A stretch of DNA of 64,000 nucleotides from Dactylosporangium fulvum (GTDB lineage Bacteria > Actinomycetota > Actinomycetes > Mycobacteriales > Micromonosporaceae). Below are positions 49,256 through 58,151 of the stretch, piece after piece; the first letter of the stretch is position 1; each line of letters starts with the position of its first letter. A program made the translations under genes and the position numbers. Under the pieces are notes generated by a model that saw only the letters and a list, made by a program, of their open reading frames with translations, was not told where the DNA came from and made no database searches. The DNA is taken from the NCBI RefSeq assembly GCF_025137375.1, contig NZ_CP073720.1, positions 9,076,501 to 9,140,500 on the forward strand, read 5' to 3'.

Positions 49256-52200
49256 AGTGCCGGGCCGCCTCGTCGGGGCGGCCCTGCAGGCGGAACAGTT
49301 CGCCGAGCGTCAGCGCCACCGGCCGCATCACGATCGCGGTGCTCGAGAAGCCGGCGAGCTGTTCCCGCACCGGCAGCAGCGCGTCGACGGCGGCCTGCGC
49401 CAGGTCGGTGCGGCCCAGCGCGACGACGGCCAGGGCCCGCACCGTGTGGAAGGCCGACTCGAAGTAGTCCGGACGCACGGGGTGCACGCCGATCGGCACC
49501 GTCCGCGCCTCGTCGAGCAGGCCGCTCTCGGCCAGCGCCAGCGCCAGCGCGTCGTCGGCGATCGGGCCGAGGGCCTGCCGCACCGACCGGGTCGGCTCCA
49601 GGTGCTCGGCGAACCGGTGTCGGCTGATCAGCAGGCTCGCGGTGGCGAGGTAGCGGAACCCCTCGGCATGCAGCGAGCCCTGCCGCCGCATCTGGTCCAG
49701 CATCTCGTCGTAGCCGCGGTGCGCCGCCGCGAAGTCGCCGGCGATGTGCGCGAGGGCGGCCTGCGCGCCGAGGTTGATCGCCAGGGGCTCGTGGAGGTGG
49801 TACGAACTGGCGATCGTCCACTGCCGCGCCACGCTGGCCGCCATCTCGCCGGGCTCGTTCAGCGCGGCGGCACAGTTGCCGAGCACCTGCTCGGCCAGCC
49901 AGTGGTAGGCGACGAGGTGGTGCCGGTCGGCGAGGTCCCGCAGCTCCAGCCCCAGCTCGCGGCGCTGCGGCGCCTCCCGGTCGAAGCGCATGGTGCGCAG
50001 CCGGGAGGCCAGGCCGAGCGCGCGCAGCGCGGGATCGTCGAGCCCGCGGGAGATGGCCAGCGCCTCCAGCCCGGCCGCGGGCCCGCGCGGGTCGTCGTCG
50101 CCGTCGAGCTCGTTGACGAGCGACTCCAGCAGCCGGCACCGGTCCACCGGGTCCAGGTCGTCCTTGCGCAGCAGCCGGGTGATGAGGTCGACCATCCGAT
50201 GGTCGACCACGCCGTACTGCCGGATCTGCCACGGTGTCGGGACCTTCCACGCGGTCAGGGCCGCCACCAGCAGCTCCTCGCGGCCGGACGCGACGGCGAC
50301 GTCGACCGCGCGGGCCCTGGTGTCGCGGGCGGCGCCCACCGCACCGGCCCGGGCCTGGGCCCGCAGCAGCCGGCCGAGCAGGTCGACGCGCAGCGCGTCG
50401 CGGTCCCCGGGCACGGCGTCGGCGGCGCCGGCGGCGCCGGTCAGCAGCTCGATCGCGGCGTCGTAGGCGTAGCGCCGCTCGGCCAGCTCCGCGGCGCGGA
50501 CGGCGTAGTCGACGGCGAGCGTGGCGGTGTCGGAGGACGCGGCCCGGGCGTAGTGATGGGCCAGCGCCGAGTAGTCGTCCGGGCGCAGCCGGCGGGTGCA
50601 GGCGGCGACCCGGGCGTGCATACGGCTGCGGCGCAGCTGCGACAGGTCGGTGTACATCGTGTCGCGCACCAGCCCGTGCACGAACCGCACGCGGCCCGGT
50701 GCCGGCTCGGTGAGCAGCCCGGCGATCAGTCCGGCCTCCAGCGCGTCGAGCACCGCGCCCTCGTCGGTGTCGGCGGCCTCGACCAGGGTCTCGACGTCGG
50801 CCTCCCGCCCGACCACGGCGGCGAGGCGCAGCACCGCGACCGCCGGCTGCGGCAGCCGGGACAGCCGCCGGCGCAGCACGTCACGGACCCCTTCGGGCAC
50901 CTCCGACGTGGCCACCAGCGCACCCTCCGACGCGAGCAGCTGCGCCGACTCGCGGACGTAGAACGGATTGCCGCCGGTGCGCTCGGCCAGCGCGGCGACG
51001 GTGTCCCGGTCGACGGCCGTTCGGGCGAACGCGCCGACGAGCCGCTCGACGTCCGCCGCCTGCAGTCCATCGAGGTGTACGCGCTGTGGTGAACGCCGCG
51101 CCAGAGCGGCCATCGTCTCGGCGAGCCGCTCCCGGTTGTCGGCGGGCCGGAACGCCGCGACGAGCAGCACCGCCGCGTCGGTGAGCTCGGCGGCACCGGT
51201 GAGCAGGAGCAGCGTCTCGGCGTCGGCGGCGTGCAGGTCGTCGATGACCACGGCGACGGGGCGGCGGGCCGCCGCGGCGCGCAGCCACGCGACAACGGCG
51301 CGGTGGAGCCGGAACCGTCCAGCGGCGACGTCGGCCTCGGGCACGCCGTCGGCGTCGTCGAGCAGCGGGGCGAGGGCCGGGGCCAGGTCGCCGGGCGGCA
51401 CCTCCGCGGCGAGCTGACGGAGGGCCTCGACCCAGGCCCAGGCGGGCGGGGCGCCCTCGACCTCGGGGCAGCGGCCGACGGCGACCAGCCAGCCGCGGTC
51501 GGTCAGCTCCTGCCGGTAACGGGCCAGGACGCTCGTCTTGCCGACGCCCGCCTCCCCGGTGAGCAGCACGATCCGCGGCCCTGCGGCGGCGGCCACGGTC
51601 GCGGTCTCGACGAGGGTGGCGAGCTCGGCCTGCCGTCCGACGAACAGCTCCTCGGGCTTCGGCGCCCGCTCCGTCTGCTCGATCTTCGGCGCCGCCTCCT
51701 TCCGTGCGGGCAGGAGGTCCACCTTCTGGCCGAGGATCGCCGCTTCCAGCTCCACCAGCGCCGGCCCCGGGTCCAGGCCCAGCTCCTCGGCGAGGATCGC
51801 GCGTGCCCGGCGCAACGCCGCCAGCGCGTCGGCCTGGCGGCCGGTGCTCCACAGCGCCAGTGCCAGCAGCCGCCAGCTCTCCTCGCGCAGGGGTGCCTGC
51901 CTGGTCAGTACCTCCGCCTCCGGCACCGCCTCGTCGGCACGTCCGGTCCGCAGATCCGTGTCGAGGAGCAGCTCCCGCGCGACGAGCCGCAGCTCCTCCA
52001 GCCGGGCCACCTCGGGCTGGGCCCAGGGCTCCTCGGCGAACTCGGCGTACGCGTTGCCGCGCCACAGCTCCAGCGCGCCGCGCAGCAGCAGGCGGGCTCG
52101 GCCCGGGTCGGTGTCGCTGACCGCGCGGGCGTCGGCGAGCAGCGCCTCGAACCGCCGGGCGTCGACGGCCTCTACGGGCAGCCGGAGTGCGTAGCCGGGC

Positions 52201-52484
52201 GGCGCGCTGACCAGCAGCCGGGCCGGTGCGCGGCGCTCGCGGCCGGGCTCGAGGAGGCGGCGCAGATTGGAGACATACGCCTGCAGGGAGGCGATCGCCC
52301 GGGGCGGCGCTTCCCCGCGCCACAGGTCGTCGATCATCCGGTCGACCGAGACGACCTCACCGCGGGCGGTCAGCAGCAGGGCGAGCACGGCTCGCTGGCG
52401 GGGGCCGCCGAGGTCGACCGCACCGCCGGTGTCGACGTCGACCGCGAAGGGGCCGAGCACCCGCATCAACATGGCGCGGGCCAT
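49176..52484 (-). CDS. AfsR/SARP-type regulator with BTAD, ATPase and helical-repeat domains
   Basis: 1102 residues. Winged-helix DNA-binding domain about 8-100 (LGGPRQRAVLALLLTARGEV VSVDRMIDDLW, ASLQAYVSNLRRLLEP), BTAD about 105-252, AAA/STAND ATPase with Walker A GEAGVGKT at 310-317 and Walker B VAVVIDDLHAADAETLLLL, then about 500 residues of TPR-like helices. This is the large SARP-LAL architecture that activates secondary metabolism or stress genes in response to ATP and partners. ATG at 52484 is used; 52472 and 52466 are later alternatives. It diverges from the hemerythrin gene over direct repeats spaced 11 bp. Confidence 0.93.
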   Translation of the reverse strand: MARAMLMRVLGPFAVDVDTGGAVDLGGPRQRAVLALLLTARGEVVSVDRMIDDLWRGEAPPRAIASLQAYVSNLRRLLEPGRERRAPARLLVSAPPGYALRLPVEAVDARRFEALLADARAVSDTDPGRARLLLRGALELWRGNAYAEFAEEPWAQPEVARLEELRLVARELLLDTDLRTGRADEAVPEAEVLTRQAPLREESWRLLALALWSTGRQADALAALRRARAILAEELGLDPGPALVELEAAILGQKVDLLPARKEAAPKIEQTERAPKPEELFVGRQAELATLVETATVAAAAGPRIVLLTGEAGVGKTSVLARYRQELTDRGWLVAVGRCPEVEGAPPAWAWVEALRQLAAEVPPGDLAPALAPLLDDADGVPEADVAAGRFRLHRAVVAWLRAAAARRPVAVVIDDLHAADAETLLLLTGAAELTDAAVLLVAAFRPADNRERLAETMAALARRSPQRVHLDGLQAADVERLVGAFARTAVDRDTVAALAERTGGNPFYVRESAQLLASEGALVATSEVPEGVRDVLRRRLSRLPQPAVAVLRLAAVVGREADVETLVEAADTDEGAVLDALEAGLIAGLLTEPAPGRVRFVHGLVRDTMYTDLSQLRRSRMHARVAACTRRLRPDDYSALAHHYARAASSDTATLAVDYAVRAAELAERRYAYDAAIELLTGAAGAADAVPGDRDALRVDLLGRLLRAQARAGAVGAARDTRARAVDVAVASGREELLVAALTAWKVPTPWQIRQYGVVDHRMVDLITRLLRKDDLDPVDRCRLLESLVNELDGDDDPRGPAAGLEALAISRGLDDPALRALGLASRLRTMRFDREAPQRRELGLELRDLADRHHLVAYHWLAEQVLGNCAAALNEPGEMAASVARQWTIASSYHLHEPLAINLGAQAALAHIAGDFAAAHRGYDEMLDQMRRQGSLHAEGFRYLATASLLISRHRFAEHLEPTRSVRQALGPIADDALALALAESGLLDEARTVPIGVHPVRPDYFESAFHTVRALAVVALGRTDLAQAAVDALLPVREQLAGFSSTAIVMRPVALTLGELFRLQGRPDEAARHFTLAAEVARRWGAPRWLAEARSALAG

Positions 52485-52494
52485 GCTAACCCGT

Positions 52495-52513
52495 TCCAAG
52501 ACCGCTCCAAGAC
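52495..52513. promoter_or_regulatory. 11-bp-spaced direct repeats, probable SARP operator
   Basis: TCCAAGAC occurs at 52495-52502 and 52506-52513, an exact 11-bp period, with a weaker TCCGGCGA at 52516. Heptameric or octameric direct repeats at 11 bp are the known binding pattern of SARP DNA-binding domains. The site lies between the regulator start (52484) and the divergent hemerythrin start (52566). Confidence 0.65.
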
Positions 52514-52565
52514 AGTCCGGCGACGGTGTGCCGGTCATTTTTCGCGTTTTGAGGAGCTCCCCGAT

Positions 52566-53222
52566 ATGACCACCACCGTCGAACGCCCCTGGGTCCAGGA
52601 GATGATCGTCGTCCACCGTATCTTCCGCCGTGAGTCCCGCTGGCTGCCGGAACTGATCCGGGCGGTCCGCCCCGGCGATGTCGAGCGTGCCCGCGAGCTG
52701 GCCGGCATGCTGCGCGAATACGTCGGCGGCCTGCACCAGCACCACACCGCCGAGGACGAGCTGCTCTGGCCGAAGCTGCTGGCCAGGGTGGACCTGGACG
52801 CCGAGCTGGTGCTGCGGATGGAGCAGCAGCACGAGACGGTCTCGGCAGGCCTGGACCTGGTCGAGCGGCGCCTGGCCGGGTGGGAGCCGACCGCCGACGC
52901 CGGTGCGCGCGACGCGCTGGCCGAGGCGTTGACACGCCACCGCGAGGACCTCCTGGTCCACCTGGACGAGGAGGAGTCGAAGGTGCTACCGCTGGTGACG
53001 GAGCACATCACGGTGGCAGAGTGGCAGGCGCTGAGCGAGCACGCCAGGTCCAAGACCCCGAAGAACAGGCAGCTGTTCGTGCTGGGAGCCTTGCTGGAGG
53101 ACGCGACCCCGGACGAGAAGGCCCGGTTCCTGAGCCACGTCCCGGCTCCGGCCCGCCTGCTGTGGCATCTGGTCGGCAAGCGCTCCTACGCCAAACAGAT
53201 GCGCAAGCTCCGCACACACTGA
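52566..53222 (+). CDS. Hemerythrin-domain protein
   Basis: 218 residues. A four-helix hemerythrin cation-binding domain covers about 10-145 with the expected ligands: His17 (MIVVHRIFRR), His57-60 with Glu64 (LHQHHTAEDELLWPKLL), His89 (MEQQHETVSAGLDLVE) and His132 with Glu136 (DLLVHLDEEESKVLPL). It binds a di-iron centre and may sense or carry oxygen or NO. ATG at 52566 follows GAGGAG. The C-terminal 70 residues form a helical extension. It diverges from the AfsR-like regulator, whose repeats it shares as promoter region. Confidence 0.92.
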   Translation: MTTTVERPWVQEMIVVHRIFRRESRWLPELIRAVRPGDVERARELAGMLREYVGGLHQHHTAEDELLWPKLLARVDLDAELVLRMEQQHETVSAGLDLVERRLAGWEPTADAGARDALAEALTRHREDLLVHLDEEESKVLPLVTEHITVAEWQALSEHARSKTPKNRQLFVLGALLEDATPDEKARFLSHVPAPARLLWHLVGKRSYAKQMRKLRTH

Positions 53223-53277
53223 CCAGGTCCGGAACGGCCCAGGGGCCCTCTCAGTTGCAGGATTCCCGGCCGCGAAG

Positions 53278-53312
53278 CTCCGACTTGTCGGTATTTATCA
53301 GACAAGTCGGAG
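53278..53312. promoter_or_regulatory. 12-bp perfect inverted repeat with AT-rich 11-bp centre
   Basis: CTCCGACTTGTC at 53278-53289 is mirrored exactly by 53301-53312, around GGTATTTATCA. The arms and the AT-rich centre are typical of a MarR-like or HxlR-like operator. It is followed at 53316 by a short GTG frame. A hairpin terminator for the hemerythrin gene is possible, but there is no T-run. Confidence 0.65.
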
Positions 53313-53441
53313 AGCGTGCCGGGCGAGATCGCGGAGCGGGGACCGGACCGGCACGAAGAGCTGACCCGGATCTTCGGCACCGCCGGAGCGACACCGCCAC
53401 GGGGCCGACGAGGCCCGGGGTGCGGCCAGCGCGAAACGGCC

Positions 53442-53867
53442 TCAGTTGGAGGTGTAGCCGGGGACGTCCGTGGTGCCGTCGGTGGACTCGATCCGGTCGA
53501 CCTCGCCGTCGAAGTTGTCGTCGTGGTAGATCAGGTCGATTTTGCCGTCGTGATTGTTGTCATACGCCACCCGGTCCACCAGGCCGTCGCCGTTGGTGTC
53601 CCACATCGCCACGTCCGTCAGGCCGTCGTGATTCTCGTCCGCCAGCAGGACGTCCACCGTGCCGTCGCCGTCGCTGTCGTAGCCGGCCGTCGTGAGGTCG
53701 CCCGCCAGCGGGTCGCCGGAGGAGACCGAGGGGTCGAGATCACCCGTGTCGGCGGTGCCGAAGCCGGCCGACACGCCCCCGACGCCGAAGACGGCGTCGG
53801 GGTCGGCCAGGTCGCTGGGGTCCAGGTCAAGATCATAACCGTCGGACTGCAGGCCGAAGTCACTCAT
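53442..53867 (-). CDS. Asp-rich calcium-binding repeat protein
   Basis: 141 residues from ATG 53867, which has GGAAAGG eight bases upstream (a GTG at 53876 would lie on the ribosome site). Residues about 60-130 are five tandem loops of the D-x-[DN]-x-D-G type: GYDSDGDGTVDVL, ENHDGLTDVAMW, DTNGDGLVDRVAY, NNHDGKIDLIY, DNFDGEVDRIE. They are arranged as in dockerin/EF-hand or VCBS-like calcium repeats, with an aromatic at the end of each unit. No signal peptide is seen, so cytoplasmic calcium buffering or signalling is as likely as export. Related in motif to the fragment at 16972. Confidence 0.85.
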   Translation of the reverse strand: MSDFGLQSDGYDLDLDPSDLADPDAVFGVGGVSAGFGTADTGDLDPSVSSGDPLAGDLTTAGYDSDGDGTVDVLLADENHDGLTDVAMWDTNGDGLVDRVAYDNNHDGKIDLIYHDDNFDGEVDRIESTDGTTDVPGYTSN

Positions 53868-53940
53868 GTCTGTCACCTTTCCAGCAGCGTCGAACCGATT
53901 GCCACCCGGTACGCGGCCGACCAGCCAGTAAGACGACCGT

Positions 53941-55419
53941 CTACGCCTTGGGCGCCGGCGTCGACGGGGTGTCCGATCGGGGGTCGGCGAGGGTGGCGCG
54001 GCGCATCCCGTACACGAAATAGAGCACCAGGCCGATCACCATCCAGATCAGGAACCGCGCCCAGGTCACCACGGGCAGGTTGAGCATCAGCCACAGGCTG
54101 GCCAGCACGCTCGCCAGCGGCAGCCACGGCACGCCCGGCACCCGGAACGCCCGGGGCAGGTCGGGCCGCGTCCGGCGCAGGACCACCACGCCGAGCGACA
54201 CGACGACAAACGCGAACAGCGTGCCGATGCTCGTCAGCTCCGACAGCTCGGACAGCGGCACGAACCCGGCCAGCACGGCGACGATGACGCCGGTGATCGT
54301 GCTCATGACCCAGGGTGTGCCGAACCGCGGGTGGACCCTGGCGAGGACGGGCGGCAGCAGACCGTCGCGGGCCATCGCGAACGACACCCGCGACTGGCCG
54401 AGCAGGAGCACCAGGATGACCGACGTGATCCCGCAGACCGCGCCGAGTGAGATGAGGTCGGCGGCCCAGCCCTGGCCGATCACGTTGAACGCCTTCGCCA
54501 GCGGGGCGGCGGTGTCGAGGTCGGTGTACTTCACCATGCCGGTCACCACGAACGACGTGGCCATGTAGAGCACCGCGCAGATGATCAGCGAGCCGATGAT
54601 GCCCCACGGCACGTCGCGCTGCGGCTTGCGGGTCTCCTCCGCCGTGGTGGCCACGACGTCGAAGCCGATGTAGGCGAAGAAGACGATCGACGCGGCGGCG
54701 ACGACGCCGAACCAGCCGAAGTGCTGCGGGGTGACACCGGCGAGGATCTGCAGCAGCGGCGCGTCGGCGCCGGACTGCCGCTCGGCGGCCTCGGCCGGCG
54801 GAATGAACGGCTGGTAGTTGACGGCCTTGATGAAGAACAACCCGAAGCCGATGACAAACAGCACGACGGCCACCTTGACGACGACCAGCGCGCCGGTCAC
54901 CCGGCCGGAGAGCTTCGCACCCAGGATGCCGACGACCGTCAGGGCCGCGACGACGAACATCGCGCCCCAGTCCGGGACCGCCTTGTCCCCGGCGAGCCAG
55001 GCCGGCAGGTTGAGCAGGTCCTGGAGGTACGCCGACCAGCCCCGCGACACCACCGCCGCACCGAGCGCCAGCTCGAGACAGAGGTCCCAGCCGATGATCC
55101 ACGCGACGAACTGGCCGAGCGTGGCGTAGGAGAAGGTGTACGCCGAGCCGGCCACCGGCACGGTCGAGGCGAACTCCGCGTAGCACAGCGCGGCCAGCGC
55201 ACAGACGACCCCGGCCAGCGCGAACGACAGCACGATCGCCGGCCCGGCGTTGCGGGCGGCCTGCTGGCCGGTGAGCACGAAGATGCCGGTACCGATGATC
55301 ACACCGACGCCGAAAACGGTGAGGTCCAGCGCGGACAGGTTCTTGCTCAGCCGCCGGCCGGGCTCGTCCGTGTCACGCATGGACTGCTCGATCGACTTGG
55401 TCCGGAAGAGCGAGGACAT
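53941..55419 (-). CDS. APC-family amino-acid permease
   Basis: 492 residues with about 12-13 membrane segments. The N-terminal helix 1 break (VFGVGVIIGTGIFVLTGQQA) and the following segment GPAIVLSFALAGVVCALAAL CYAEFASTVPVAGSAYTF are hallmarks of the cationic-amino-acid/GerD-like APC group. ATG at 55419. It probably imports amino acids by proton coupling. The Ca-binding repeat gene follows on the same strand after 73 bases, without evident functional link. Confidence 0.93.
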   Translation of the reverse strand: MSSLFRTKSIEQSMRDTDEPGRRLSKNLSALDLTVFGVGVIIGTGIFVLTGQQAARNAGPAIVLSFALAGVVCALAALCYAEFASTVPVAGSAYTFSYATLGQFVAWIIGWDLCLELALGAAVVSRGWSAYLQDLLNLPAWLAGDKAVPDWGAMFVVAALTVVGILGAKLSGRVTGALVVVKVAVVLFVIGFGLFFIKAVNYQPFIPPAEAAERQSGADAPLLQILAGVTPQHFGWFGVVAAASIVFFAYIGFDVVATTAEETRKPQRDVPWGIIGSLIICAVLYMATSFVVTGMVKYTDLDTAAPLAKAFNVIGQGWAADLISLGAVCGITSVILVLLLGQSRVSFAMARDGLLPPVLARVHPRFGTPWVMSTITGVIVAVLAGFVPLSELSELTSIGTLFAFVVVSLGVVVLRRTRPDLPRAFRVPGVPWLPLASVLASLWLMLNLPVVTWARFLIWMVIGLVLYFVYGMRRATLADPRSDTPSTPAPKA

Positions 55420-55524
55420 ACCGACGACATGCCCGGGGTGGCGCGCGCTTACACGTCGGCCACCTCAGCTAGTACGATAAAACCTATCTCTTAAATATGA
55501 TTTTGAGACTGGTTGAGGTGGACG

Positions 55525-56868
55525 ATGGGGCGCACAGAGGCCACGGTCGTGGTGGGCGGCGGGTGTAGCGGCGCGCTGGCCGCGATCCACCTGGGTGAGG
55601 ATCCGGCGCAGCGCGTCATCGTCGTCGATCCGGCGTCGCGCGAGGCCCTGGGGCGGGGTGCCGCCTACCGGACCGACGATCCGGCACACCTGCTGAACTC
55701 GCGCGCCGCGGCCATGAGTGCGCTGGCCGACGCACCTGACGACTTTGTGCACTGGTGCCGCGAGCAGGGCCTTCCGGTCGGGCCGGCGGACTTCGCGCCG
55801 CGCCGGTCGTTCGGCGACTACCTGCACGATCGCCTGAACCGGGTGGCGTTCACCCACGTCCGGGGCGTCGCCGTGCGGATCACGCCGGGCGGGGCCGTCG
55901 TGCTGCGCGGCGGGTCGGCGATCGCCGCCGACCGGGTGGTGCTGGCCCTCGGCCACGGCGCTCCGGCCGGGCCGCTCGCGATCACCTCCGCGGTGCGGAC
56001 CCACCCCTACTATGTGGGAAACCCGTGGAGCCCGGGCGCGCTCGACCGCGTGCCGGGTGACGTCCCGGTCCTGCTGATCGGCACCGGGCTCACCGCGCTC
56101 GACGTCGCGCTGACGCTCAGCGGCCGCGGCCGGCGCGCCCCGCTGCTCGCCGTCTCCCGCCGCGGGCTGCTCCCCCAGCCGCACCTCACCCGGCAGCCGG
56201 CCGCCACCGGCGGCTTCACCTACGACGGCACCGACGCGAGCGGGCTGCTGCGGGCCGTGCGGGTGTACGCGGCGACGCAGCCGGACTGGCGCGCCGCCGT
56301 GGACGCCATCCGGCCGCAGATCGACCGGCTGTGGTGGCAGTTGTCCGTCGACGCGCGGCAGCGGTTCCTGCGGCACTTGGCGGCATACTGGGAGGTGCAC
56401 CGCCACCGCATGGCGCCCGAGGTGGCGGGCCGGGTCGGGGCGCTGCTGTCCAGCGGCGCGCTGCAGACCCGGGCGGCGGCGATCCAGACGATCCGCCGCG
56501 GTGAGCGCGGGTTCGTCGTCACGCTCCGCGGCCGCGGCACGCTCGAGAGCCGGCAGGTGGGCGCGATCGTCAACTGCACCGGCCCCGGCGGCGCCACCAC
56601 CTCGACGCTCGGCCGGGCACTGCTCGACGACGGCCTGGCCCGCCGCGACGCCACGGGCATCGGCCTCGACGTCGACGGCCTCGGCCGGCTGATCGACCGC
56701 TCCGGCGAGCCGGTCGAGCACCTGTTCGCGGTCGGGCCGACCCGGCGCGGCGCCTGGTGGGAGACGACCGCGGTGCCGGAGATCCGGGCGCAGGCGGCGG
56801 CGCTACGCAGGCACGCGCTTGAGCGTCATCACGTGCTCGACCAGCGCGATCAGCACGTCCTTGACTGA
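55525..56868 (+). CDS. FAD/NAD(P)-binding protein (NAD_binding_9 type)
   Basis: 447 residues. Rossmann motif VVVGGGCSGALAAIHLGE at 8-25, then YRTDDPAHLLNSRAAAMSAL, a second dinucleotide motif VLLIGTGLTALDVALTLSGR G, and GAIVNCTGPGGATT near 350. This is the large FAD/NAD(P)-binding family often annotated as hydroxyacylglutathione-like or uncharacterised oxidoreductase. GAGGTGG precedes ATG 55525. Its last 66 bases overlap the convergent GTPase gene, and the terminal residues (HALERHHVLDQRDQHVLD) derive from that overlap. Substrate unknown. Confidence 0.87.
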   Translation: MGRTEATVVVGGGCSGALAAIHLGEDPAQRVIVVDPASREALGRGAAYRTDDPAHLLNSRAAAMSALADAPDDFVHWCREQGLPVGPADFAPRRSFGDYLHDRLNRVAFTHVRGVAVRITPGGAVVLRGGSAIAADRVVLALGHGAPAGPLAITSAVRTHPYYVGNPWSPGALDRVPGDVPVLLIGTGLTALDVALTLSGRGRRAPLLAVSRRGLLPQPHLTRQPAATGGFTYDGTDASGLLRAVRVYAATQPDWRAAVDAIRPQIDRLWWQLSVDARQRFLRHLAAYWEVHRHRMAPEVAGRVGALLSSGALQTRAAAIQTIRRGERGFVVTLRGRGTLESRQVGAIVNCTGPGGATTSTLGRALLDDGLARRDATGIGLDVDGLGRLIDRSGEPVEHLFAVGPTRRGAWWETTAVPEIRAQAAALRRHALERHHVLDQRDQHVLD

Positions 56869-57381
56869 ACGGCGGTCACGGGCGTCGCACAGCACGACCG
56901 GCACATCCGTGTCGAGGTCCAGCGCCTTCGCGATCGCGTCCGCGCTGTGCTTCTGGACGCCGTCGAAGCAGTTCACCGCGACGAGGAAGGGCGTCTTGCG
57001 CCGCTCGAAGTAGTCGACCGACGGGAAGCAGTCGGTCAACCGGCGGGTGTCCGCCAGCACGACCGCACCGAGCGCGCCCAGCGCCAGCTCGTCCCACAGG
57101 AACCAGAAGCGGTCCTGGCCCGGGGTGCCGAAGAGGTACAGCACGATGTCGTCGTTGATGCTGATCCGGCCGAAATCCATGGCGACCGTCGTGGTCCGCT
57201 TGCTCTCCACGCCGTTGACGTCGTCGATGTCGCGCCCGACGTTGGTGAGCACCTCCTCCGTCTGGAGGGGACGGATCTCGCTCACCGCGCTGACCAGCGT
57301 GGTCTTGCCGACGCCGAACCCGCCCGCGACGAGGATCTTCACCGCGAGGGGGATCGGGCCGTCAGAGCGCTCGGAGACCAT
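56803..57381 (-). CDS. Conservon GTPase (CvnD-like)
   Basis: 192 residues. P-loop GGFGVGKTT at 20-28, switch region TTTVAMDFG, G3-like LYLFGTPGQDRFWFLWDEL, G4-like VAVNCFDG, G5-like LCDARDR. It belongs to the MglA-related small GTPases that close actinobacterial conservons. It overlaps the DUF742 gene by 20 bases. With the roadblock protein as activator it relays the kinase signal, by analogy with Streptomyces cvn operons. Confidence 0.94.
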   Translation of the reverse strand: MVSERSDGPIPLAVKILVAGGFGVGKTTLVSAVSEIRPLQTEEVLTNVGRDIDDVNGVESKRTTTVAMDFGRISINDDIVLYLFGTPGQDRFWFLWDELALGALGAVVLADTRRLTDCFPSVDYFERRKTPFLVAVNCFDGVQKHSADAIAKALDLDTDVPVVLCDARDRRSVKDVLIALVEHVMTLKRVPA

Positions 57382-57742
57382 TGACAACCGCCTTGAGGAT
57401 GCGATCGTCGGGCCGCAGCGGCCCGACGGATTGTTCGTACTCCGGTTCGTGCATCTCGATGAGCCCCTGCTGGAGCAGATCGCCCAGCAGGACGCGCACA
57501 ACGCCGAGCGCGAGATCGAGATGGGAGGCGAGCTCGGCGACCGAGACCGGCTCGCGGGCGCGGGCAAGGATCGCCCGCTGCTCGGGCACCAGGTGCACCT
57601 CGCCGACCCCGTCGGCCCGGCTCACCACGAAGGCGACGAGGTCGAAGGCGCCGACCGCCGGCCTGGCCCGGCCGCCCGTCACCGCATACGGACGCACCAC
57701 CGGGCCGGCCTCGGAGTCCAGCCAGTCGTGGTCACCCGACAT
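57362..57742 (-). CDS. Conservon DUF742 protein (CvnC-like)
   Basis: 126 residues. Typical DUF742 layout: VVRPYAVTGGRARP near the start, then VPEQRAILARAREPVSVAEL ASHLDLALGVVRVLLGDLLQ QGLIEMH, a winged-helix-like fold. Third cistron of the conservon; ends inside the GTPase start and overlaps the roadblock gene by 11 bases. Confidence 0.93.
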   Translation of the reverse strand: MSGDHDWLDSEAGPVVRPYAVTGGRARPAVGAFDLVAFVVSRADGVGEVHLVPEQRAILARAREPVSVAELASHLDLALGVVRVLLGDLLQQGLIEMHEPEYEQSVGPLRPDDRILKAVVNGLRAL

Positions 57743-58151
57743 CGGTGGGGGCGCCCGTTCGCGACGGTGCGGTGAGGTACTGCCCGACCCTCGTCACCAG
57801 CATCGCCATCTCGTAGGCGATGACCCCGATGTCGGAGTCGGCGGCGCTGAGTACCGCCAGACACGCACCCTGCCCGGCGGCGGTGACGAACAGGAACGCA
57901 TCGTCCATCTCCACGATCGTCTGGCGTACCGATCCGCCGTTGAACTGCCGTCCGGCGCTGCGGGCCAGGCTCTGGAATCCGGAGGCCACGGCCGCGAGGT
58001 GTTCGGCGTCGTCGCGGCCGAGGCCGTTGGACGCGCCCATGAGTAGCCCGTCGGCGGAGAGCACGACGGCGTGCTGGGCCGACTCCACCCGCTCGACGAG
58101 GTCGTCGAGGAGCCAGTCGAGCTTGCCGGTACGGCTCGTCGAGTGCGTCAC
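57732..58151 (-). CDS. Conservon roadblock/LC7 protein (CvnB-like)
   Basis: 139 residues. Roadblock fold: LDDLVERVESAQHAVVLSAD GLLMGASNGLGRDDAEHLAA VASGFQSLARSAG, then GACLAVLSAADSDIGVIAYE MAMLV. Such proteins act as GTPase-activating partners of MglA-type GTPases. GTG at 58151 directly abuts the kinase TAG, so translation is coupled. Confidence 0.94.
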   Translation of the reverse strand: MTHSTSRTGKLDWLLDDLVERVESAQHAVVLSADGLLMGASNGLGRDDAEHLAAVASGFQSLARSAGRQFNGGSVRQTIVEMDDAFLFVTAAGQGACLAVLSAADSDIGVIAYEMAMLVTRVGQYLTAPSRTGAPTDVG

